From assembly GCA_964387935.1 (NCBI GenBank), contig CAYLZN010000206.1, forward strand, positions 1-10,660: a stretch of DNA of 10,660 nucleotides, given 5' to 3'. Positions 1 through 7,357 of this stretch are shown piece after piece (position 1 is the first letter of the stretch; every line of letters begins with the position of its first letter). The position numbers and the translations under genes were made by a program. This stretch comes from CAYLZN01 sp964387935 (GTDB lineage: Bacteria > Acidobacteriota > Vicinamibacteria > Vicinamibacterales > JAFNAJ01). Below the pieces are notes generated by a model. The model was not told the origin of the DNA and searched no databases. It saw only the letters and a program-made list of their open reading frames with translations.

Positions 1-36
1 GACGACTGCGACGGCGAGGGCCGCCAGGCGCGTCAT
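1..36 (-). CDS. N-terminus of an exported or membrane protein (partial, runs off the left edge)
   Basis: Read leftward from an ATG at 36-34, the sequence gives MTRLAALAVAVV with no stop before the window edge. One arginine near the start followed by an alanine/leucine/valine stretch is the usual opening of a signal peptide or first membrane helix. No strong Shine-Dalgarno precedes the ATG. A TAGAAT hexamer lies on the same strand at 161-156, about 120 bases upstream, without a convincing -35 partner. Only 12 codons are visible, so neither family nor function can be given, and the call rests on composition and position alone. Confidence 0.4.
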   Translation of the reverse strand, partial: MTRLAALAVAVV

Positions 37-228
37 CGATCTGCCCGGGCATCGGCCGGGCCGCCGCCCGATCTGGTCTCTGGTTGCCATTGGGAGTCCC
101 CGGCGGCAGCCGCTCACAGGTGCACGACGCGCGCCGCCTCATCGCGTCGGGTGCGATTCTACCTCGTCCCCTGTGACCCGCCCTGTCATGCCGACGGCTG
201 ACGATGGCTGGCGACACGGAGGTCCCAC
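37..228. other. Intergenic region, no gene supported
   Basis: This is the probable divergent promoter region between the leftward gene at 1-36 and whatever is expressed rightward. A 7-bp inverted repeat (GCCGCCG at 60-66, CGGCGGC at 101-107) encloses a 34-base loop and could be chance in DNA this GC-rich. The leftward TAGAAT at 161-156 resembles a -10 element (5 of 6 matches). I see nothing else I can support. Confidence 0.4.
218..223 (+). promoter_or_regulatory. Strong Shine-Dalgarno GGAGGT
   Basis: GGAGGT stands five bases before the GTG at 229. It is one of the better ribosome-binding sites in the window and the main reason to consider the small ORF at 229-453 as possibly translated. Confidence 0.4.
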
Positions 229-453
229 GTGAACCGTCACCTCGCGCCAGTAGCTCCCCACGTGCCTGATCGGCCCGCGGCCCGTCTCCGGGCGGTGCGG
301 CTCACCCTGCCCGGCCCGGCCAGGCCCGGCAGCACAGGTCGCGCGCCCGGCCCGCTCGCCGGGCCGGCCCTCTATGCCGAACTGGCCCGGCGCCGGCGAC
401 GGGCCCAGATCGCGGCCAGGCATCTCCTCGAGGCCCAGGAGGGCCGGGCGTGA
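229..453 (+). CDS. Possible small basic protein, 74 aa, unrecognised
   Basis: The ORF starts with GTG, five bases after GGAGGT. Its product is rich in Pro, Ala and Arg, with a run of five arginines in a C-terminal segment (ELARRRRRAQIAARHLLEAQ) that could form a basic amphipathic helix. I recognise no domain. Evidence against it being a gene: GC is highest at codon position 1 rather than position 3, unlike a normal gene in GC-rich DNA, and the middle is dominated by two hairpins at 307-332 and 347-367 that could equally belong to a structured RNA. It precedes the aminotransferase by about 150 bases. The call rests mainly on the ribosome-binding site. Confidence 0.28.
   Translation: MNRHLAPVAPHVPDRPAARLRAVRLTLPGPARPGSTGRAPGPLAGPALYAELARRRRRAQIAARHLLEAQEGRA
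307..332. repeat. Inverted repeat, stem CTGCC-C-GGCC
   Basis: Arms at 307-316 and 323-332 pair over 9 of 10 positions, with one C-C mismatch at 312/327, around a 6-base loop. No T-run follows, so it does not look like an intrinsic terminator. It lies inside the possible small ORF. Confidence 0.5.
347..367. repeat. Inverted repeat, perfect 8-bp CCGGCCCG stem
   Basis: CCGGCCCG at 347-354 and CGGGCCGG at 360-367 form a perfect 8-bp stem with a 5-base loop. It follows the hairpin at 307-332 by 14 bases, making a tandem pair. It has no T-tail. It could be a structured leader, a boundary element or a compositional accident. Confidence 0.5.
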
Positions 454-605
454 CGGGATCCCGGCAGCGCGGGCGACCGGAACGGGCGCCGGAAGGTCGC
501 AACCGGCTAAGCCTTTCCCGATCAGCAGGTTGACTGCCTGCATGGGTGCGGAACGTGCCTTGCTACCCAAGGGACGGGTGTCCGCGGCCGGACCCGGGAG
601 TCCTC
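454..605 (+). other. Leader region upstream of the aminotransferase
   Basis: A small dyad, GCAGG (525-529) and CCTGC (537-541), surrounds TTGACT at 530-535, which matches a -35 consensus at 5 of 6 positions. No acceptable -10 lies 16-18 bases downstream, so a promoter is not claimed. An in-frame GTG at 546 could extend the aminotransferase by 20 residues, but those residues do not resemble the family. I recognise no riboswitch. Confidence 0.3.
596..600 (+). promoter_or_regulatory. Ribosome-binding site deciding the rocD start
   Basis: GGGAG lies five bases before the ATG at 606. It supports that start over the upstream in-frame GTG at 546, which has no comparable site. Family similarity also begins just after 606. 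Confidence 0.6.
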
Positions 606-1811
606 ATGCTGAGCACGACCGACTTCATCGAACTCGAGCGCCTCTACGGGGCGCACAACTACCACCCGTTGCCGGTCGTCATCGAACGGGGCAGCGGCGC
701 CTGGCTGTACGACGTCGATGGCCGGCGCTACCTGGACTTCCTGGCGGCGTACTCCGCGGTCAACCAGGGGCATTGTCATCCGCGGATCCTGAGGGCGCTC
801 ATCGCCCAGGCGGGCAGGCTCACGCTCACGTCACGGGCGTTCCGGAACGACCAGTTGCCGCTGCTGCTCGAACAGCTTCACTTCGTGACGGGCATGGACA
901 TGGCCCTGCTCATGAACTCCGGGGCCGAAGCGGTGGAAACGGCCATCAAGGCGGCTCGCAAGTGGGGCTACCAGGTGAAGGGCATCCCGCGCGATCGGGC
1001 CGAGATCATCGTGTGCGCCGGCAACTTCCACGGACGCACGGTGTCGATTGTGAGTTTCTCGACCGAGGCCCAGTATCGCGACGGGTTCGGCCCCCTCACG
1101 CCAGGCTTCGTGGTCGTCCCGTTCGGCGATGCGGCGGCCCTCGAGCGCGCCATCACGCCCAACACGTGCGCCTTCCTCGTGGAGCCGATCCAGGGCGAAG
1201 CCGGGATCGTGGTCCCGCCCGACGGATATCTCCGGGACGTCGAGGCGGTCTGCCGCAAGCACCAGGTGCTGTTCATGGCCGATGAAATCCAGGCCGGCCT
1301 CGGCCGTGCGGGCACGCTCTTCGCCTTCCAGCACGAGCAGGTGTCTCCCGATGCGATCATCATCGGCAAGGCGCTCGGCGGGGGCTTCTACCCCGTGTCG
1401 GCGGTCGCGGCCCGACGCGAGGTGCTGGGCGTCTTCCAGCCCGGCGATCACGGCTCCACGTTCGGCGGCAACCCGCTCGCCTGCGCCGTCGCCAGGGCCT
1501 CGCTGGACGTGCTGGTCGAGGAGCGCCTGGCGCAGCGTTCGGCAACGCTGGGCGCGACGCTGCTCGAGTCGTTGCGCGCCGTCAGCAGCCCGATCGTCCG
1601 GGAGGTGCGCGGCCGCGGCCTCTGGGTCGGCGTCGAGCTCACGGTGCCCGCGCGCCCGTACTGCGAGGCGCTCCGCGACCGCGGCCTGCTCTGCAAGGAC
1701 ACCCACGAGCACGTGGTCCGGCTCGCGCCCCCGCTCGTCATCGCCGAGGACGATCTCGCCTGGGCGATCGAGCAGATTTCCGACGTGCTGACGCATCCGC
1801 TCGAGGCCTAG
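606..1811 (+). CDS. rocD: Ornithine aminotransferase (ornithine--oxo-acid transaminase)
   Basis: A class III PLP-dependent aminotransferase of 401 aa, the usual length. It transfers the delta-amino group of ornithine to 2-oxoglutarate, giving glutamate and glutamate-5-semialdehyde, which cyclises to pyrroline-5-carboxylate and links arginine/ornithine to proline and glutamate. Visible landmarks are NYHPLPV (18-24) and YSAVNQGH (49-56), which carry the tyrosines typical of ornithine-specific members; NSGAEAVETA (104-113); FHGRT with R144 (substrate arginine in human OAT); PIQGEAG with E198; ADEIQAG with D226 (PLP pyridine nitrogen); IIGKALGGG with K255 (Schiff-base lysine); and GSTFGGNP (283-290). 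These distinguish it from acetylornithine and GABA transaminases. The next gene starts three bases after the stop, so an operon is likely. The cellular location should be the cytosol. Confidence 0.92.
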   Translation: MLSTTDFIELERLYGAHNYHPLPVVIERGSGAWLYDVDGRRYLDFLAAYSAVNQGHCHPRILRALIAQAGRLTLTSRAFRNDQLPLLLEQLHFVTGMDMALLMNSGAEAVETAIKAARKWGYQVKGIPRDRAEIIVCAGNFHGRTVSIVSFSTEAQYRDGFGPLTPGFVVVPFGDAAALERAITPNTCAFLVEPIQGEAGIVVPPDGYLRDVEAVCRKHQVLFMADEIQAGLGRAGTLFAFQHEQVSPDAIIIGKALGGGFYPVSAVAARREVLGVFQPGDHGSTFGGNPLACAVARASLDVLVEERLAQRSATLGATLLESLRAVSSPIVREVRGRGLWVGVELTVPARPYCEALRDRGLLCKDTHEHVVRLAPPLVIAEDDLAWAIEQISDVLTHPLEA

Positions 1812-1814
1812 GCG

Positions 1815-3155
<1,341 letters not shown>

Positions 3156-3187
3156 CGGCGGCCCGCGCCTGCGGCCAGACTGCGCGG

Positions 3188-4495
3188 ATGTCCACCGCGC
3201 CCGCCGCCCGGGCCGAAGAGGGGCTCGTGCGCGCGATCGGCGTGCGCGGGCTCACGGCCAACATCCTCAACACCACGATCGGCGCGGGGATCTTCGTCCT
3301 GCCCGCCCTGGTCGCCCGCGACCTCGCCACGGCGGCGCCCTGGGCCTACCTGGCCTGCGGGTTGGTGATGACGCTCGTCGTGGCGTCCTTCGCGATGGCG
3401 GGCAGTCGCGTCTCGCTGACGGGCGGCATCTACGCCTATGTCGAGACGGCGTTCGGTCCGTTCGTCGGCTTCCTGTGTGGAGTCCTCATCTGGCTGGCCT
3501 GCCTGCTGGCCGCCGCCTCGGTCGCGACGGCCCTGTCGACGTCGGTCGGCGTGGCCGTCCCCGCGGTGCGGGGCGGCCCGGGCCGCGCGCTCTTCCTCGG
3601 CCTGATCTACCTGGTGTTCGTCCCCATGAACGTGCGGGGTGTGGCGCTCGGCACGCGACTGGTGGAGACGATGACGGTGGCGAAACTGCTGCCGCTGGCC
3701 CTGCTCATCGTGGTCGGCCTCGGCCAGATCGAGGCGAGCGATCTCGTCATCGGGCTCGCGCCACCGTCGGCGGTGGCCGCGGCCTCGCTGACGCTGATCT
3801 TCGCGTTCGTGGGCGTGGAGGTCGCCCTCGTGCCCAGCGGCGAGATCCGCGAGCCCGCACGCACCATCCCGCGCGCGGTGTTCCTGGCGCTGGGCTTCTC
3901 GACGCTGATCTACCTAGCGATCCAGCTCATCGCACACGCCACGCTGGGCGCGGACCTGGCGCGCTTCACCGACGCGCCGCTCGCGGAGGTGGCCTCTCGC
4001 GTCCTCGGCGGGTGGGGACGCACGCTGATGCTGGTGGGCGGCGCGGTCTCGATGCTCGGGTTCCTCAGCGGCGACATCCTCGGCACGCCGCGCAACCTGT
4101 TCGCGTTCGCGCGTGATGGCTTCCTGCCCCCGTCGCTCGCGCGGCTCCATCCCCGCTACCACACGCCCGCCGCCGCCATCATCGTCCACGCGCTGATGGC
4201 CTGGGGCCTGGCCTGCATCGGCACCTTCGGCGTCCTGGTGCTGCTGTCCAACGTGGCGCTGCTCACGTCGTACCTGCTGTGCTGTCTCGCGGCGATCGAA
4301 CTCTCGCGACGCGACGTGCGGTCCGGCGGCACACCGTTCGTCGTGCCGGGCGGGCCGCTCGTGCCGGTCCTCGCGTGCCTCGTGCTCGCGGCGCTGCTGC
4401 TGCAGGCGACCCGACAGGAGTGGCTGGTCACGGCCGGCACCCTGGCGGTCGCGGCCGTGCTCTTCGGGGTGCGGCAGCTCAGGGGACGAGACTGA
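3188..4495 (+). CDS. APC-superfamily amino-acid permease
   Basis: A 435-aa, very hydrophobic inner-membrane protein with about 12 predicted helices. TM1 carries the broken-helix motif NTTIGAGIFVLP (28-39), which binds the substrate backbone in LeuT-fold APC transporters. The TM6 region reads FAFVGVEVALVPSGEI (205-220) and continues with EPARTIPRA (222-230), the usual APC pattern. A later loop has GTPRNLFAFARDGFLP (299-314), also typical. This places it among amino-acid/polyamine/organocation transporters, probably a proton symporter or an exchanger. Substrate cannot be read from sequence; ornithine, arginine or proline is suggested only by the operon. It starts 32 bases after the GTPase-like gene. 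The ATG at 3188 has only a weak ribosome-binding site, and codons upstream in the same frame are a shadow of the preceding gene. Confidence 0.88.
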   Translation: MSTAPAARAEEGLVRAIGVRGLTANILNTTIGAGIFVLPALVARDLATAAPWAYLACGLVMTLVVASFAMAGSRVSLTGGIYAYVETAFGPFVGFLCGVLIWLACLLAAASVATALSTSVGVAVPAVRGGPGRALFLGLIYLVFVPMNVRGVALGTRLVETMTVAKLLPLALLIVVGLGQIEASDLVIGLAPPSAVAAASLTLIFAFVGVEVALVPSGEIREPARTIPRAVFLALGFSTLIYLAIQLIAHATLGADLARFTDAPLAEVASRVLGGWGRTLMLVGGAVSMLGFLSGDILGTPRNLFAFARDGFLPPSLARLHPRYHTPAAAIIVHALMAWGLACIGTFGVLVLLSNVALLTSYLLCCLAAIELSRRDVRSGGTPFVVPGGPLVPVLACLVLAALLLQATRQEWLVTAGTLAVAAVLFGVRQLRGRD

Positions 4496-4550
4496 ACCGG
4501 GGCACCTGACGTCGGACCATTCGCCTCAATCCGTCGAGAACGGCGTCCTG

Positions 4551-5771
4551 TCAGTGCCGGGTCGGGCTCTCGGAGTGCAGGTCGTGCAGGACGATCTCGA
4601 AGCGCTCCGCGAGGGTCGCGAGCACCGGGGCCATCGCGTCGGCAAACGCCACGGCCCTGTCGCCCCCTTCGAGCATGCCCATGAGCCGGTGCAGCTGCAG
4701 CCGCCGCTCGTCGAACATCGTCGGCAGCCGCGGCTGCACGGACCCGGGCACCGGGCACTCGAGCGCCTGAATGGTGCGGTCGATGAGCGCGAAGCTCGCG
4801 AGCAGGATGTCGGCGCTCCAGAACGCGAGGCGCGGGGACTCGCCTTTCGCATGCGCCGCGGTGAGCATGAACCCCAGCCCGAGACCGTCAGCGCGGAGCT
4901 CCTGCTCGGCCGTCCAGGTCAGCGCCTCGAAGGTCTCGCCGTGCGCGTGCCGCCGTTCGGCACGGGCCACGAGGTGCTCGCCCTCACAGAGCCGCGCGTA
5001 CTCCCGTGCGACGATGAACAGCTCCATGCACTCGCACAAGGCGGCGGTGGTCTGCTCGGAGGCGGGGTGTGGCGGGTACGACGGCGCGCCGGCCGGGTTG
5101 CCGGCGAGCGTTGCCATCATCAGCTCCACGAACCGCTGCGTCGCGGTCCCGTCCGGGTCGAGGCGCTGCTCCCACCCCGTGGCAGGCGGCGCGGGAACGA
5201 ACAGGTCGTTCTCGAGCAGCTCGAACGGCAGCGCGTGGGCCACCGCCTTCGCGAACAGGTGCACGTAGGTGAGCAGGGTCCCGTCCACGACCAGCACCAC
5301 TTCGTCGCTGTCGGGCACCGGCAGCATGAGCGGTTCCAGCACACGGGTCGGCAACGTCCCGATCACGGGGGTGAACGGCAGCTCGATCGAGAGGCGCGCC
5401 GCGGCCGATTCGACGGCCACCTTGAGGTCGCGCAGGATCGAGTACTGGTGCGGGCGCTCGTAGATCGTGGGTCGCGGCAGGCTCTCGTCGCGCGCGAGGG
5501 CTTCGAACACGGCGCTCCGGTAGCGGGCGAACTCGCTCGGCGAGAGCTCGGCGGCCTTCTGTTGCAGGCGCGCGGGCAGGATCGTCTGCTGGCCCACCCA
5601 CTCACGGTGCTGGCAGTCTGCGGCCGTGAGGCCCACCGAACGGTAGACGCGATGCTGCAGGGACTCGAGGAACAGCTCGGCGGGGCGACGCTCGGGAACG
5701 ACAGCCGGCGTGAACGTGAGGGCTGCCTGGGACGAGGAACGCTGGGAGACCGCGCGCGGCGGAAGATTCAT
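4551..5771 (-). CDS. Conserved-looking hypothetical protein, 406 aa, possible degenerate metalloprotease-like fold
   Basis: I do not recognise a named family. The first 25 residues are polar and Ser/Pro-rich with no signal peptide; the rest looks globular and helical. Residues 250-299 read like a neutral zinc metalloprotease-type core: ELFIVAREYARL, then GEH, then EQELRADGLGL. In proteins of that layout one expects HExxH followed by a downstream ExxAD. Here the motif is R256-E257-Y258-A259-R260, so both zinc-binding histidines are arginine, and catalysis by that site is unlikely. Acidic and hydrophobic segments such as VVLVVDGTLLTYVHLF (158-173) are unassigned. The gene starts 94 bases after the ridA stop on the same strand; no Shine-Dalgarno precedes its ATG, so the start is uncertain. 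It converges with the permease across 55 bases. Existence as a gene is likely; the metalloprotease relation is inference. Confidence 0.72.
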   Translation of the reverse strand: MNLPPRAVSQRSSSQAALTFTPAVVPERRPAELFLESLQHRVYRSVGLTAADCQHREWVGQQTILPARLQQKAAELSPSEFARYRSAVFEALARDESLPRPTIYERPHQYSILRDLKVAVESAAARLSIELPFTPVIGTLPTRVLEPLMLPVPDSDEVVLVVDGTLLTYVHLFAKAVAHALPFELLENDLFVPAPPATGWEQRLDPDGTATQRFVELMMATLAGNPAGAPSYPPHPASEQTTAALCECMELFIVAREYARLCEGEHLVARAERRHAHGETFEALTWTAEQELRADGLGLGFMLTAAHAKGESPRLAFWSADILLASFALIDRTIQALECPVPGSVQPRLPTMFDERRLQLHRLMGMLEGGDRAVAFADAMAPVLATLAERFEIVLHDLHSESPTRH

Positions 5772-5865
5772 GCGTCAACCGGGGTCCGGGCTCCGGTCGG
5801 ACCAAGCCCGACCGTGCCGCGGACTTCCCGGTAATCGGCGGTCTGCGTGGGGAATTGAACGACGG

Positions 5866-6264
5866 TTACGGCACGTAGGCGATGGCGTCGATCTCGACCC
5901 GCAGGCCCTCGCCGGGCAGCCCCCGGACTTCGACAGTCGTGCGCGCAGGCTTGTGCCCGGCAAACGACGCCTCGTAGGCGGCGTTCATCTGCGGGAACTC
6001 CTTCATGTCGATCAGGAACACGCCGCAGCGAAGCACGCAATCGAGGCGTGAGCCCGCGGCCTCGAGGATGGCCGCGATGTTCCTCAGGCACTGCCGCGTC
6101 TGCGTCTCCACGTCGTGCCCGGCCAGGCGGCCCGTCGCGGGGTCGGTGGCGCCCTGTCCCGAGACGAACACGAGCCGCTCGAATCCCATGCCCGGCGAGT
6201 AGGGACCGACCGGGGCGGGAAGACCAGTGGCCTGAACGGGGCGGTGAGAACCGGCAGCACTCAT
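5866..6264 (-). CDS. ridA: RidA family reactive-intermediate deaminase
   Basis: A 132-aa protein of the YjgF/YER057c/UK114 family, the usual length. RidA enzymes hydrolyse reactive enamine/imine intermediates released by PLP enzymes and amino-acid deaminases, yielding 2-oxoacids and ammonia, as trimers in the cytosol. Visible signatures are PVGPYSPG (18-25, with the active-site tyrosine Y22), FVSGQGATDPATG (33-45), KPARTTVEV (105-113) with R108 matching E. coli RidA Arg105, and VEIDAIAY (123-130) with E124 matching Glu120. The key residues for imine hydrolysis are therefore retained. The start codon overlaps the stop of the upstream COG1915 gene (ATGA, 6264-6261), and GGAGG (6277-6273) sits eight bases before it, so the two are translationally coupled. 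A role in clearing imines formed from ornithine is a reasonable inference. Confidence 0.93.
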   Translation of the reverse strand: MSAAGSHRPVQATGLPAPVGPYSPGMGFERLVFVSGQGATDPATGRLAGHDVETQTRQCLRNIAAILEAAGSRLDCVLRCGVFLIDMKEFPQMNAAYEASFAGHKPARTTVEVRGLPGEGLRVEIDAIAYVP

Positions 6265-7349
6265 GACGACACCCTCCCGGGAGCTGGTGAACGAAGCTCC
6301 ACCTCGAGGCGCTCGAGGAAGTAGCCTACATCGGTGACGAGCCCGACGGCCTGCATCGTGCCCCGGTTCGAGAGCTTCACCGGGACCGACTCGGTGATGA
6401 CGTCCTTCAGGGGGCCGTCGTCGCGAATCGAGCCTGCGAGCACGAACGGCACCGGCCTGTTCACGGCCTCGTACATGACACCGCTCGTGAGGACGCCCGC
6501 CTCGACGGCCTGCCGGATCCCGCCGCATCGGTTGATGGCGTTGATCGCGAAGAGGTGATTGCGGCTGCCGCCCTCCACGGCGCGCCCGCTCAGCTGGCAG
6601 ATGCCCAGGCTCGTCTTGAGCATCGACTTCTCCATGTCGTGCACGGCAAAGGCGTTGCCCGCGAGGAGCACGTCCACCCACCCGTCACGGACCAGGCGCG
6701 CGAGCGGCACGTCGCCGCCGGAGTGCACGATGGCGGGTCCAGCGACAAGGACGATCCGCTCACCCTGCTCGCGGGTGCGGCGCATCTCGCGCGCAGTCCC
6801 CGCGATGGCGATGCTCTTGTTGATCTCGGCCGACACGTCGTTCGACATGAAGCCGAAGACCGAGTAGTCGCGGCTCCGCTCAGGCGGCTTGACGCGGATA
6901 CCTGGGCCGCGCAGGGCCACCGGCTCCCCCTGACGCACGCGTCCCTGCTTCACGCAGGCCGGCCTGCCGTCGCGGATGACGAGCGCACAGTCCATCTTCT
7001 GCGCGACCGCGGCCACCCAGGCGCCCTCGACGCGTACGAACGTGTCGAAGTTGGTCGTCGAGTAGAACTCGTCGGGCAGGATGCCGTCCGCCTCCGCCGG
7101 CGCAAAGCGGGCGTTCTGGACCAGCGCCGAAGCCCCCAGGTACTGGAGGTGTTCGACAATCCCGTCCAGCACGTGCGACGAGGGCGCCGAGACCGCCAGG
7201 CGTGTGAACGACGGGTCGTCGTTCCGGCGCCCGACCCTGAACTCGAGAATCTCGAACTGCCCGCCGTCCTCGACGATGCGGGCCAGGGCCCGCCGGAGGA
7301 TGTCCGAGTCGATCAGATGGCCTTCGAAATCGACGATTTCCTGCACCAT
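6261..7349 (-). CDS. Ornithine cyclodeaminase, archaeal/AgrE type (COG1915, TIGR00300, LOR/SDH-like), internally shortened
   Basis: A 362-aa member of the family formed by archaeal NAD-dependent ornithine cyclodeaminases and the C-terminal half of cyanobacterial ArgZ/AgrE, which convert ornithine to proline and ammonia. Diagnostic segments in order: VDFEGHLIDSDIL (6-18), GGQFEILEFRVGRRNDDPSF (29-48), LPDEFYSTTNFDTFVRV (91-107), GIRVKPPERSRD (150-161), VAGPAIVHSGG (202-212), VLLAGNAFAVHDME (227-240), FVLAGSIRDDGPLKDVIT (302-319) and NRGTMQAVGLVTDVGYFL (328-345). As I recall the family, about 45-55 residues, including an LHSIAxGN-like stretch, separate DVIT from the VxKLxxRG segment; here only a few residues do. 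This could impair activity or be an assembly error. AGGAG formed by the last racemase codons serves as ribosome-binding site; the racemase stop is eight bases upstream. Upstream in-frame codons belong to a shadow frame. Confidence 0.85.
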   Translation of the reverse strand: MVQEIVDFEGHLIDSDILRRALARIVEDGGQFEILEFRVGRRNDDPSFTRLAVSAPSSHVLDGIVEHLQYLGASALVQNARFAPAEADGILPDEFYSTTNFDTFVRVEGAWVAAVAQKMDCALVIRDGRPACVKQGRVRQGEPVALRGPGIRVKPPERSRDYSVFGFMSNDVSAEINKSIAIAGTAREMRRTREQGERIVLVAGPAIVHSGGDVPLARLVRDGWVDVLLAGNAFAVHDMEKSMLKTSLGICQLSGRAVEGGSRNHLFAINAINRCGGIRQAVEAGVLTSGVMYEAVNRPVPFVLAGSIRDDGPLKDVITESVPVKLSNRGTMQAVGLVTDVGYFLERLEVELRSPAPGRVSS

Positions 7350-7357
7350 GTCTGGTC

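Noticed and set aside
530..558. TTGACT as a -35 box for the rocD operon
   Set aside because: No hexamer at 16-18 bases downstream resembles TATAAT (the best is AACGTG), so a promoter cannot be supported.
139..570. A 143-codon leftward frame in the 5' intergenic region
   Set aside because: The composition is Pro/Gly/Arg-rich with no ribosome-binding site or domain. It spans the hairpins and looks like a chance open frame.
374..1285. A 303-codon frame overlapping the start of the aminotransferase
   Set aside because: It is out of frame with rocD, Arg/Pro/Gly-rich, and its product has no recognisable segment.
4496..4550. Bidirectional terminator between the convergent permease and 406-aa protein genes
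   Set aside because: I found only a GACGTC palindrome and weak GACG/CGTC pairing with no T-run, so no terminator can be supported.
4554..5834. A 426-codon open frame antisense to the 406-aa protein
   Set aside because: It is rich in Arg, Gly, His and Glu without globular character. The minus-strand frame has normal amino-acid composition and a metalloprotease-like core pattern, so it is the better reading.
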